NCBI GenBank assembly: GCA_964023275.1
Contig: OZ029914.1
Span: 31,069,351 to 31,133,350, forward strand
DNA length: 64,000 nucleotides
Reading direction: 5' to 3'
From: Norana najaformis
Taxonomy: Eukaryota; Annelida; Clitellata; Crassiclitellata; Hormogastridae
Below, piece by piece: positions 23,020-33,636 of the stretch. Below the pieces are notes generated by a model. The model ran no database searches. It was not told where the DNA came from and saw only the letters and a program-made list of their open reading frames with translations. The translations under genes and the position numbers were made by a program. Every line of letters begins with the position of its first letter. Positions within the stretch are counted from its first letter, which is position 1.

Positions 23020-24700
23020 CTCTATCCAACATAAGGACAATCTAAATATACTTAACTTATCACAACACACGCTCACACAAACAGACATCGAAACACTTAG
23101 TCTCGGCCTTTCCTTCGTCCCTCGATTAGCAGCATACCGGCGAACTCTATCCAAAATTCATTAGGTAGATTTACACGAAAACTAAAATTAGATGACTACT
23201 TTGATAAAGATGATGAGGGGCACCCAAACCCGATTTCAACCAAAAAACTCTTTACTAATCCCAGTACATGGACACCTAATAGGATATCAACAGCAACTAA
23301 GGAACTAATCACCGATTTAAGAGGAATAACAGAAAAAACGCTACTCAAATACAAAATAAATAACAACAACCACTACCAACTGAAGAACATCAAACATAAT
23401 CTTAACAGAGAACAACGAGAATGTATACATAAACTAAAAAACAATGAAAATATAGTTATAAAACCCGCTGACAAGGGCGGTCTAGTTTGCATACCCGACA
23501 AGACATCGTACACAAATGAGGTATAGAGACAATTGGGTAATACAAAATACTATAGACAAATCGATACACCAAGACGAACTGAAACAATACCTAAAATCAA
23601 CAACATACTATGCAGATTAAAAAACAAGATCTTTATCACTAAACGCCAATTCGATTATCTAAGTGCTAAACACATGGATAAGGAAAGAAACTTTTATCTA
23701 CTACCTAAGGTCCACAAACTGAGAGAAAAATGGCCACAACAAGACATGCCAGAGGGTAGACCAATAGTAGCAGACTGTAACACGGAATCGCGAAGAGTAA
23801 GCGACTATGTGGACCACTTCCTCAAACCGTTAGCTAACCAACATCCTTCATACATTAAGGAAACATATGAATATATCGACAAAATCAGAGGACAACAAGT
23901 ATCTAACAATTGCTTATTAGTAACAGGCGACATTACAGCATTGTATACAAATATGAACATTGATCGTTCCATAGATATTACAAAAGAAACACTCAGAAAC
24001 AACCCGGATCCATCTAGACCAGATAAAGAACTCATAGAACTCCTAGAATTAACAATGAAAAATAACGATTTCAAATTTGGTAACGAACTCTACTTGCAAA
24101 TATTTGGCACTGCTATGGGTAAACCTTATGCCCCGAGTCTGGCCAATCTCTACCTGGTGGACTTTGACGACAAAGCCATGAACCATTTTCGCATCAAGCC
24201 ACACCTCTACTTTCGATTCCTCGATGATATCTTCTTTTTATGGACAGGCACAAGATCTGAACTAGCAGAATACGAAAGATACCTAAACAACTTGATTCCG
24301 GACATAAAAATCACTCTTAACTCGAACGAGTCTGAGGTAAACTTTCTGGATACCACGGTCTTTAAACATACGAGAGACGCTATCTGCTCACTAGAAACAC
24401 TGGTTTTCTTTAAGGAAACGGATACGCACCAGCTTCTTCACACCGCTTCCTTTCACCCTCCACATACCACACGGGGAGTTCTCAAATCCCAGGTTCTTCG
24501 ATTCAAAAAAACTCAGCTCCTTCAAACCGGACTTTGACAATGCATGCTTTACCCTCTTTAAATCCCTACGAAAAAGAGGCTACAATAAGAGAATGTTTAG
24601 GAAAATGAAAAGGGACATATGGTTCTATCACACACAAACTGAAAAGCAAACACAAAGGGGTATCCTATTACCAGTGGTCATTCCATATTCACCAATAGGC
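23020..24700 (+). pseudogene. Penelope-like reverse transcriptase
   Basis: The N-terminal part (LSQHTLTQTDIETLSLGLSF near 23055) is followed by frame changes and an in-frame TAG at 23524-23526. The main open frame 23533-24537 holds YLLPKVHK, GRPIV, TGDITALYTNM (motif A), GTAMGKPYAPSLANLYL (motif B), FRFLDDIFFLW (motif C, DD) and VNFLDTTV. These are diagnostic for Penelope-like enzymes, which are related to telomerase. A frameshift near 24500 moves the thumb region to another frame, for example LFKSLRKRGY. Catalytic Asp residues are all present, but the gene is broken. Confidence 0.9.
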
Positions 24701-24829
24701 ACACATTAATCACAGAATGGAAGAGACAAATACTTAAGAAAGAAGGCTTTTCATACTATACAATTATTGCCGCCTACACAAAACATAAAAACTTGGGACA
24801 ATTATTAACTCAAGACAACTCTAGAAAAA

Positions 24830-25062
24830 CAACACAAGAAGAACTTACAACATAAAACACAACAGACTAAAAATCGAGACATAGTCTATCTAATTACCTG
24901 CAAAAAAATGTAAGAAACAATACGTCGGGGAAACTAGTAGACCACTAGCAACAAGACTATCTAATCACAAATATAATATAAAAATGAAAAACGACACACC
25001 GATGGCAACACACTTCAACGAGACCGGACATACAAAAAACCATTTGACGATACTACCTGAGA
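24830..25062 (+). pseudogene. GIY-YIG endonuclease fragment (downstream copy)
   Basis: Almost identical to 20197-20430. One extra A in the run after TGC (near 24900) puts a TAA into the frame, and about ten bases are missing near 24858. It is cut off at about 25062 where similarity to the first copy ends. Confidence 0.8.
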
Positions 25063-25084
25063 CGACGATACTATCTGCGTGAGA

Positions 25085-25655
25085 GAGAGACATTTAGCGA
25101 ATACAATTTAACATGCATAAAAGGATCCACTGAATGATATTTACATCGGCTGAAAAACACTACGCGAAAACTAATCGCCCACCGTCATTTTGAAGTAATT
25201 CTTTCTAAATTTTTGTCACAGGGGTCAGAAAATTGTTTCTAGTGTGGCGGCGCATATGGAATTTCCTGAAAATCTTATTCCTCCGTACAAAATGGCGAGC
25301 GATGAAAGAATTCACAAAAAAACTAGAAGCTGGATTGCTAAAACCATCTGGCGAATGCAATTTAACTAGAATCATTAAGATCATTAATCATGATTCTTTC
25401 ACCACTCGCCATTTTGTGCGAATTTTCTGAAGAGAGAGAGCTGCATTGATGCCTATGAAGAAGATCCAGAAGAAGGACAGTTGGGGAGGAAAAAATATCT
25501 ACGCTTACCGTAGCTGCGTTCTGGTGACTGTCCTGGGAGAAGAGATGAGGAACAGTGGCAACTAGGAACAGTGGAAACTCCAGCTGAAGATCATCACCTG
25601 ACTTCTCCAGATGCAAACCAATCTAGATAGACATCAACATAAAGCAAGTTACTAC
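25085..25655 (+). repeat. Duplicated block, copy 1
   Basis: Shares ACATTTAGCGAATACAAT, AAAAGGATCCACTGAATGA, TTTCTAGTGTGGC, CTTACCGTAGCTG and GGAAACTCCAGCTGAAGATC in the same order with 25845-26530. It ends with a segment (AGACATCAACATAA) that also occurs at 19210 and 19560. Non-coding. Confidence 0.75.
25287..25417. mobile_element. Hairpin element with ACAAAATGGCGAG ends, copy 1
   Basis: Left arm ACAAAATGGCGAGCGATGAA and an inverted right arm ending CGCCATTTTGT match at about 24 of 26 positions. About 131 bp; the inside has no coding sequence. Looks like a MITE or foldback within the duplicated block. Confidence 0.6.
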
Positions 25656-25844
25656 ACATTCATATAGCCCCTTTCAATGACAAACAGCACAAAGACATAA
25701 TTGTGAGTAATGTTTGCCTCACCATATGTAGAGCCCATAATAAGGCAGACAAAGAGTTTCTCCGTGGAAATCAAATTTTCTGATATTCAGAGTCATCAAT
25801 AATTTACAAACGAGATCCTCAATTTCTAAAAAAAATTACTGACA

Positions 25845-26530
25845 TTTAGCGAATACAATCTAACACGCGTAAAAGGATCCACTGAATGAAGGATATTTCA
25901 CATAGGCTCAAAAACTACGCGAAAACCAATAAACTGTTTCTAGTGTGGCCGTGCAAATGGAATTTCCTGAGAATTTCATTCCTTCGTACAAAATGGCGAG
26001 CGATGAAAAAATCCATAAAACATTAGAAGCTGGACTGTTAAAAAACCACCTGCCATCCAACGAATGCAATTTAACTAGAAGCGTTATTGTATTCGCTAGA
26101 GGGCACTACATCATTTATCAATCCAGCTTCGAATATATATAATAATGATTCTTTCATCGCTCGCCATTTTGTGCGAATTTATTGAGGTATCGGGAGCGAG
26201 CGAGCGAGCGAACTGCATTGATGCCTATGAAGAAAAACAAGCAGAACAAGAACATGAACAAGGATTGAAGAAGAATTAAGAATGAGAAGAAAATCAGCAA
26301 GTAGAACAGGAAGAAAAACAAGAAGAACTAGAAGCAGAAGAAGTAGAAGGAAGAGAAAAAGAAGATGACGATTAAGAAGATTTGGGGAGAAATGAAGATC
26401 TACTATGGTAAGTGACGCTTACCGTAGCTGAGTTCTGGCGACTGTCCTGTCAGAAGAGGGTGAGGAACAGTAGCCACAACAAATGGAAACTCCAGCTGAA
26501 GATCATCACCCGACTTCACCGCAGCAGTGA
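25845..26530 (+). repeat. Duplicated block, copy 2
   Basis: Second copy of 25085-25655 with an inserted purine-rich AGAAGAA stretch (26230-26400). The word CTGACTTC/CCGACTTCACC region near 26505 also links to 19200. Confidence 0.75.
25988..26172. mobile_element. Hairpin element with ACAAAATGGCGAG ends, copy 2
   Basis: Same inverted ends as 25287-25417, 185 bp apart. The longer inside includes TAGAGGGCACTACATC. Both copies sit at the same place in the duplicated blocks. Confidence 0.6.
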
Positions 26531-26539
26531 CAAAGTCAG

Positions 26540-27610
26540 TTGCCTCGTCTTGCCTTCAGACAGGAAGAAGAGTACGTTACCGGAAATGAGTTGATGACAT
26601 CATCATACGAACTGGAGCTCCACGAGCATGACTCTGCAGGAACGAATTGAACGTAATTAGATAGATAGACAGACAGACAGGCAAACAGACAGGCAGGCAG
26701 ACAGACAGACAAGACAGACAGAATTCACTGACTCACTCACTAACTCCGCGACCGACTGACTCATGCACTCCTCAATTACTCAATCATTGAGACTTGTATA
26801 AACAGCAGAGTGAGTCCCTGGAACCCTTAACGCCAAAGTCTCATACTGGCATCACTGCTCACTTATCAAACCGATGCCGGGTTCCGACGTCAGTCACGGT
26901 CCGCAGGTTTCGCTCGGGTGGTTTGCATGTGGCTCTGCTTGTTCTGGGAATCCATGGGATACAAAGCTACGTCACGCCTGACCTTGTTTACACGTAATGC
27001 CATCTATCTAACTTTGCTCCTAACAGGACAACGATTCTTCTGTTAATTGTTCTTGTCTCACTCTCTCTCCACTTCCCTTAATTCCAATCATTTCTTCTGT
27101 TCTTCGCTTTTCTTCATTTTCTTCCTCTATCTTTTGTTTGCTCTCTGAATCGATCTTCAATATTTTCAACTCTTCTTTTCTTCTTTTTTTCTTCATATTC
27201 TCATCTCTTTCTCTTCTTTCTTTGTTTATTAGATTACACCTCTTCATTCTCAACATTTTTCTCCTTTTTCCATCTCATTTTTCTTAAACTTCTTCCTCCT
27301 CTTTCTCTTCCCCCTCCTCCTTCTCCTCTTCTAACTATTTTAAAATCAGATAATGGATTGCTTAGACTCACTAGCAGCTTCCAGGTTCTTCCTCTATTGA
27401 TGTCAGCTCCTCATTCAGCGTTTCTTCTTGTCACCGTTTCTACTTCTCATCCATTTCATGCTGAAGATATTGCATGTGATGCTCGCGCTGCTGAAGTTGG
27501 ATCTATAAAAAACACCAAACATCTCAAGAAATTGTAATCACAGGTGAATTAAGCAGCCTAGAGATAATGGCACTAGTTTTACATGATTAATGATAGATTC
27601 TTCGTTCTGA
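26540..27610. other. Spacer with GACA and CTT-rich tracts, no gene seen
   Basis: A GACA/GGCA microsatellite lies at 26660-26720 and a pyrimidine-rich CTTCTT tract at 27050-27330. The Lys/Glu-rich frame on the minus strand here is a composition artefact. Confidence 0.6.
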
Positions 27611-27624
27611 GGATACAGCATGGC

Positions 27625-27690
27625 AAGCACAGTGAAGTTAGGCAATGTCAAGCATGGTTAGCACTTGGATGGGAGAAGGTCCATTGCAGA
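27625..27690 (+). ncRNA. 5S-rRNA-like fragment
   Basis: The order AAGTTAGGCAATGTC, GCATGGTTAGCACTTGG and ATGGGAGA resembles the internal control region and 3' half of 5S rRNA (box A AAGCTAAGCA, box C GGATGGGAGACC). It is diverged and lacks the 5' half, so it is either a 5S pseudogene or the head of a 5S-derived SINE. Confidence 0.4.
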
Positions 27691-27754
27691 ACAAGCCATC
27701 TATGCCAATCAACCACCATCCTCTGGAGTCGGTATAAGGGGAAGGATTCGGTTT

Positions 27755-27860
27755 AGTGTTTATTATTTATGCATTTATTGAGCAGCGTCATCTAATGACT
27801 AAAATCAATTGATTGGGCTGAGCAAGTGAAGGACTTGCTCAAGGACCCTACAGCTTTAAA
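27755..27860 (-). mobile_element. SINE 3' part
   Basis: Matches the body and tail of the tRNA-SINE at 60397-60568 (ATCTAATGA, GGACTTGCTCAAGG) in the same orientation. The tRNA-like head is missing. Confidence 0.6.
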
Positions 27861-28039
27861 ATGAAAACTTGCCTTTTCAGTTTAGAGCAAGGGATGGTCT
27901 CGGTGTGAGTTGCACCAATCTTACGAATTCTCCAACTCTTGGTGAATTTTGATGAACTCTTGCAATATCTGCGCTGGTCTTTCACTCAAAACTGAAAACT
28001 ATTTCCTTTTAATTATTCGAATAAAACGCGTCTCTCAAT

Positions 28040-28620
28040 ATCAACTCAAAATCAATCCAAATACAAAGGTACGGTGCTGCCCCCTTGCGCTCAAACCACA
28101 GATCGACGTACAAGTGTATATGCGTGTCAACAGTCGTACCTTGGATAACTCAAGAGGTCTGGAACGAGGAGAAGCGCTCAAACCAAACGGCCAGCGCACC
28201 ACATGGCTGTTTTCAAACGATTTGAATATCGTAGACGAGTCTTGATTGAATGTAGTCAGCAAACCGTGACCGTTTTTAACAAGTGTGAAGTCAAACGAAA
28301 GAGCATTCAAACCAATCGGCCAGCTTACTACATGCCTTTTTTCAAACGATTTGTATACTGTAGATGGGTCATGCGTTGTCAGCGAACCGTGACGGTGTGT
28401 AAAAGATGTAGAGCGAAAAGAAGGAGTGCTCAGTCCAATCGGCCAGCGTGCCACAAGACTGTTTTCAAACGATTTGCATATGACAGACGGGTCTTGAACT
28501 TGAGTGTGGTCAGTAAACCGTGACCGCGTTTAACAGGTGTGGAGTGAGAAGGAGCGCTTAAACTAATCGGCCATGATAAAGCCAAAAATGGGACAAATAC
28601 TATTAAAATTACCTTAAGCA
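28040..28620 (+). repeat. Minisatellite, unit about 125 bp
   Basis: Three to four units contain CRGCCAGC, TTTCAAACGATTTG, GTAGAYGGGTC and AACCGTGACCG. The CGGCCAGC points are near 28188, 28318 and 28440, with a partial unit near 28567. A single related unit lies at 15065-15200. Confidence 0.85.
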
Positions 28621-28639
28621 TATACGCGCATCCTTATGA

Positions 28640-29095
28640 TACAGCCTAAAGTTCGCCTTCGTGCTATCTTGAGCATATTAGGACAAGTGACCAGTGCTCT
28701 CCCTCGCCGGCTGATCTTCTTACTGATAGTTCTGCTGTTATTTAGCTAATAAAATAGAAATAAATCCATGAACACAAACTAAAAGATGGATAACTAAATA
28801 ATTCTACCAACATCTAGGAAATAAAATATAAAATGCGCAACAACATCCATTATGTAAAGGACATTTGACACTTGCTTCTTACGTAAGGCCCACATACTAC
28901 TTTCAAACCATCAGTCACCGTCTCATTGAAGTAATTGTATTAAAAATGTTTTATCTTCTATCTTTTCCATCTTCTACTTTTTATCTTTTATCTTTTCCAT
29001 CTTCTAGTTCGTGTTTATGTCACTAGGGCATAAGGCCTAACAGATAAAATAATAAATTCTTACCAGTTTTGTCGTGGAAATCCAATTTTCTGATA
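28640..29095. other. AT-rich spacer, nothing recognised
   Basis: Contains a short duplication of TTTTATCTT/CTTTTCCATCTTCTA near 28955-29005 and no other structure. Confidence 0.4.
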
Positions 29096-29104
29096 TTCGG
29101 AGTC

Positions 29105-29540
29105 CTCAACGAGGTAATAGAAGAACTAGATGAAATGCTGCGGTGTATTGGGCTTACTGCTGCGGAAGTGACGTATCACTAGGTAAACGGGTCAGCTGTC
29201 AACAACGCTTCTGCCAAGGCAATTAGGATGTGGAATTTGCCCAAATTTATAACAAAAATATCTTTGTCTCTAGCCCCACTGAATTTTGTTTGTTATTTGT
29301 AACTCACGTATGGGACGTTAATTTTGTGTTTTCGTTACGTAGGTGGAATAATTGAGCCTACGTTAACATGTTCTCAGGCGCCTCTCTGCGTGAGGATGCC
29401 GGTTCATGGACCGATCCGGCCTTTTCGGAGATTTTAATCTCGGGCTAGCACGGTCCCTACACGGGGACCTTACATGGCGTGGTACCCTTTTCAACGGGCA
29501 GCGGTGATGAAGGATCTCACCCGATAAATTCATTGAAAAA
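29105..29540 (+). repeat. Dispersed repeat B, copy 2
   Basis: Matches 11085-11560 in order and orientation, including AAGGCAATTAGGATGTGGAA and GATGAAGGATCTCACCCGAT. A few short indels separate the copies. Confidence 0.75.
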
Positions 29541-29761
29541 TGATCGGGGTCGAGGGTCGTTATGGAAAAACGTGTACACTTAATTTTTCACAAGTCCCTG
29601 ACAATGCACGTCTTCACCTAGAGTACTTTGATTGCATAACTCTATAGGTCTTTGAATAGGGTCAATTGTGGTAAGTAGGCTTTCATAGTAGCTGGACAAA
29701 GTAAGTTATCACCTTATTTGAAATCCACTTAAATTGATTACTTTGGTACAATTTGTTAACA

Positions 29762-29771
29762 TCATCATAGC

Positions 29772-29839
<68 letters not shown>

Positions 29840-29842
29840 CAG
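29762..29842 (+). repeat. CAT microsatellite
   Basis: About 25 nearly perfect CAT/ATC units. It may be the tail of a retroelement. Confidence 0.95.
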
Positions 29843-30639
29843 TAACTGAAAGTAACAAACATAATGTAACTTCAAGTTGCCTTTATTAAAGCAATCTCCA
29901 CTAAACCTAGTCAATAAAAACAGTAGCAATAATAATATGATGCATAAAACTTTCTCAATTACAAAACACATAAAGGCAACTAACAGTTCACTGCCCTTTA
30001 AAAGCAACTCTCTTATTGCATATAGAATGACAGTTTTCACCCTGTACAAGTCTAGAGTAAGTTTTGCATTGGTGACGCAGTCTAATTGTGAGGCAATGGA
30101 CATGGTCAGATTAACCTGGTGATTATTCATTGGTATGCATTCCAGCCCATGCTCAGCAAGAGACAAAAATCTCGCTGCCAATAAAAGTTGACAAAATATC
30201 ATTCTTTATATGCATAATTACATTATTATTAAGAATAGGTTTCTAACATGGTCCTATAATTTTACGGACACAGAGTTCAGCTGATTTACACACTGGTATA
30301 ACATCAGGTGATGGAGAAACTAGACCACCTCTGTCCTTAATTTCAATCAAGCCAAAATTATTTTGGCTAACATCATCTTGTCTCACAGATTGTAGTGAAC
30401 CGAGACATACCTCACAACAGGTCAGATTATAATGATCTCACAACTAAACCAGAAATATAAACAACAACATTATCAACAAATTTTTACAAAGATTCCTATA
30501 TTGGCAGATAGTCATGGTCAAAACAAACTGAATCGGATTCCTTAACAACATCATTTAGCCTGGAATGAGAAATACTATCAATGTCCACATTCAATCTGCT
30601 CTGCATTTTCTCAATGGAGTCATTAATTGTCAACAGTTT

Positions 30640-30990
30640 GCAAGTATTCATTGGCTCACAGTTACCAGTAGCATGCAACTGAAGAGGAGATGGGTTATTA
30701 TTGCTGCCCCACGACTAAGTACAACTGCAAAGAAGAGCTCCAAGTGATCTTGACAGAATTTATATGTTAACAGATATTTCATCAGTGACTCCTGTTTCAC
30801 TAAACTGTCAAATAGCACTTTGAGCAGATGACACAAAACCTATCACTCCTGTCTTTCGCAAACTGTTGCTAATTAACTGCCCATCGGCAAGTTTTAGTCC
30901 CATGAAATACCGGAGAGCACTTAGAAGAAAAGGCCACCAAACCCCTTCATTTTCTAAGCGCATCGGCGCCTTACACCCCTTTGCCAAAGG
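30640..30990 (-). pseudogene. P-type transposase C-terminal fragment
   Basis: LRKTGVIGF in one frame is followed by YLLTYKFCQDHLELFFAVV in another. The QDHLELFF motif is diagnostic for THAP9/P-element C-termini and carries a conserved Glu. One frameshift splits it, and the usual SRGGxNNNP continuation is degraded. Confidence 0.8.
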
Positions 30991-31062
30991 ATTCCTACCC
31001 TACTGTTCAAATGTCAAAAAGTCTATTCCTACCCTACTGTTCAAATGTCAAAAAGTCTATCA
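30989..31062 (+). repeat. 36-bp tandem duplication
   Basis: Two identical copies of a 36-bp unit with ATTCCTACCCTACTGTTCAA lie inside the transposon relic. Perfect identity suggests a very recent event. Confidence 0.9.
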
Positions 31063-31105
31063 ATAATCCTTATAAATTTAACTGTAGCAGAAGAGTTTTA
31101 AATTT

Positions 31106-32179
31106 TTATCTGTATCTGACAATGCTCCCAGTAACTTGGCCATGGTAATATTTGCACGGCAACCCAGTGACATAACATCTACACCAACAACAAAAAGTTT
31201 TTCTAAACAACATCACTAAAATTGAACGTTCAGCACCATTTAGAGCAGCTACAAGAAAATAGACCACTGGCACTTTCCAGCTATCGGTTAGAAAAACAAT
31301 CATAAATACAAGTGCCTCATTAGCCACAGGCAGACCAGCCATAGCATCAATTTCAATTCCCATTTCCACATATCCTACAAATTTGTCTGATGCAGAGTCA
31401 AAGCCTAGCTGCTTCTGAATAGCAGTTTCACCCATCATGAAAGAACACAACATTCTGCCACCAACACACCATCTTGCTCTACCTTCCAGAGACAAAAATA
31501 CTTCATCGTGAAATCCTGGGTTCCCGTTAATGCATTTGTACCAAGAACTGATGGTCTGTGGGTGCAGCAAGCATTTGTTAAATGTTCGTCGGACATAATC
31601 ATAAGCTTTAGAAGAGTAAAATTGTAAACTAAGAGCAAGTGCACGTAGTTCTGGTGGATGTGACCTCACTAGTTCACCAGAACCTTTCTTCAAACAGCTT
31701 ATTACCAAATCTAAAGCAGGACCAGAAAACAATGCACAAAGGTTGTCAGCTCCCTGCCGTGAAAACATTTGTTTATTTTTCAGATCAGAAATCAAAGTTT
31801 TCATAGAATGAACCCATACCACTAATCTCCGGCTTTTTTGCTGGCTTGTTTTCAGACGCTTTTGCATGACTTCCAGTTTCTGATGAGCTTCATCCACGCA
31901 TCGCTTTAGTGTCCGAGGGCTTGGCATAGAATATGGGTGATCTGCATTATCTCGAGATGTGCTAGTTGTAACTGTTGCACTGGTTCTGTTGAAGGGAGAT
32001 GTAGTAATCCAGAAACAGCAGGCATTGGCACAGATCTGTCTTTTGGAGCTCCGCGTGGCTGACCGTGCTTCTGCAGATGTGACAGTAGATTGAAGATGGT
32101 TGGAACAGCATCTGTAAATATCACAGTATAAGCTCTGAATATTCCATTTGACAGATACTTTAAAGACTGGAATTGACAA
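31106..32179 (-). pseudogene. P-type transposase body
   Basis: 357 codons. Family hallmarks are HPPELRALALSLQFYSSKAY, the YVRRTFNKCLLHPQTISSWY block, LPVANEALVFMIVFLTDSWK and VPVVYFLVAALNGAER. The first catalytic acidic position, DE-x-AI in THAP9-like enzymes, reads GETAI here. A frameshift near 31920-32050 separates it from the conserved AVPTIFNLLSHLQ segment upstream. Confidence 0.85.
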
Positions 32180-32284
32180 GATTTCTGGAAAGGGTTTTTG
32201 CTCATGGCTTCATTTGTTTTAAGGATCTATTTATTTCTCAGGCCAGACTAGTCTATAGATGGAGACTTAAAATGGCTTGCAGTG

Positions 32285-32375
32285 CTGATGAAGAACCTCA
32301 CCCAATAAAATGTCTTCACCAGGTGAGCAGGGTCAAGGCTAAGATGGTCGCTACACAAAATAATGAAAACATTTA
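32285..32375 (+). repeat. Repeat B tail inserted in the P relic
   Basis: GATGAAGAACCTCACCCAAT and the following GAGCAGGGTC and GGTCGCTA words match the end of repeat B at 29508-29560 and 46720-46775. It separates the THAP part from the transposase body. Confidence 0.55.
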
Positions 32376-32459
32376 ACATTTTTCATGTGGACACTGCAGC
32401 ATAGGGTAACAAAATGGTGAAGCGGGCTGGCGTGGCTGGCAACATACAGCTTATATAGT

Positions 32460-32622
32460 AACTAAACATTTGTAACATTCGCCTTCCCTCAGTTGACTAC
32501 TGCGGTCAAAGCAATCTGGTGTAAAGTTACAGAACATACACAGGACCATTTAGAGGCTTAGAAGTTTACGCATTGCATGTTCCCAGACTTTGACACGATC
32601 TGGCTTCGACATTGGAAATCTG
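32460..32622 (-). pseudogene. THAP domain remnant
   Basis: After an acceptor-like TTTTTTTTCAG the frame reads FPMSKPDRVKVWEHAMRKL, a stop, then NFTPDCFDRSSQLREGE. This matches the THAP zinc-finger pattern (FP..., W...A.R, C..HF...CF) of P-type transposases. The His of the expected C-x2-H pair reads as Asn. Confidence 0.75.
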
Positions 32623-32954
32623 AAAAAAAATTATTCAAACTATCAGCAGCTTATCATAAACTTTTTGTTGAACATTATTGGAATTAAGGAAGTGTTTTGA
32701 TGTTCATCGATAAACATAAATTAAACTTGGCACAAGTCTTGGGCTCAGACTCGTCTTGTTTGAGTAAACCATAACTTTTTTGCAAGGCTACCTGATTTAA
32801 ATTTCGGGGACCCATCAAAATGGGGTAATCTTGTAACTTGGGGAACATAATTAGGCCTAAAGAATGGACACAAGTAACGCCTTGCTTCCTCTGTAGGCGA
32901 TGAGATGCGATACTCCTCCATATCACAACATGAAGTTATGCTATCTATCCCAAC

Positions 32955-33060
32955 AATTTTGCCTATCGATTTTGTTTTGACTGAGCGCCTGTGAATAAGA
33001 TGGTCCCCGTGACGCGGCTTTATTTGGGTGCTGTAGAAATCTCAGGATTACGATTACGAT
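32955..33060 (+). repeat. Dispersed repeat A, copy
   Basis: TGCCTATCGATTTTGTTTTG, GACTGAGCGCCTGTGAATAA and CTGTAGAAATCTC, closest to the minus-strand copy at 62676-62790. Confidence 0.8.
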
Positions 33061-33636
33061 CACTGAGGCTAAGTGTAAACGTGCTAATACTCACGCATGG
33101 AAAGTTATTCCTGCCCGTTCTTGATTCCAGAGTGGCAACGTTACTGCATCCAAATGCAACAAAATTTTTCGTACAACGTTTAGATTTAGATTTACTTTCT
33201 ATTTCAGCCATTTTGCACGTTTTTTTCTACACTACTAACGAAGAAGAACGCTTTGACTCTGTCTACTTGCAAGATGGCAGCCCATTAGCGTCAGCCATAT
33301 GACGTCAATCGGGGGGGGGGGGCTGATCATGCTGGAGCCAAGTGGGCTTCGGAAATAGCCCGTGTATTCTTGATTCTTGCCATCTGGAAAACGCAACACT
33401 GCTGAAAATGCGTTTCCAAGGCTGCTATGTCGGACGACAACCCAGTGTTGGTCGGGCCTGAACCAGTGATGATTATTAAATATGAGCTCAATACAATAGT
33501 GATGATGATGACGACGACGACGATAATGATAGGAAGCTTGATAATTGTAGGCTCACGATAAAGCACATGAATTTATTCATCAATCATGATACCAAGACCG
33601 GAAAATACGGCGCCGCCACAAAACCTTTGTCATGGG
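33060..33636. other. 3' flank of gene 2, no gene seen
   Basis: Contains a run of about 13 G near 33311. No AATAAA could be assigned to gene 2 with confidence. Confidence 0.4.

Larger units (their letters stand above)
20160..25062 (+). mobile_element. Penelope-like retroelement, tandem partial plus long copy
   Basis: A 5'-truncated copy (endonuclease and 3' region, 20160 to about 21240) is followed in the same orientation by a longer copy with Asn/Arg-rich ORF, SGNH-like ORF, reverse transcriptase and a second GIY-YIG region ending near 25062. Such tandem arrangement with a partial leading copy is typical of Penelope-like elements. Both copies carry disabling stops or frameshifts, but the two endonuclease segments are still nearly identical, so the insertion is fairly young. 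Confidence 0.85.
30640..32625 (-). mobile_element. P-element (THAP9-like) transposon relic
   Basis: Read on the minus strand, a THAP zinc-finger part (32625-32460), a transposase body (32180-31106) and a C-terminal part (30990-30640) appear in the family order. Frames change between them, the THAP part has a stop, and other repeats are inserted, so it is dead. Terminal inverted repeats were not found. Confidence 0.85.

Noticed and set aside
28040..28620. CRISPR-like array
   Set aside because: Adjacent 125-bp units are themselves repeats without unique spacers, and the genome is eukaryotic.
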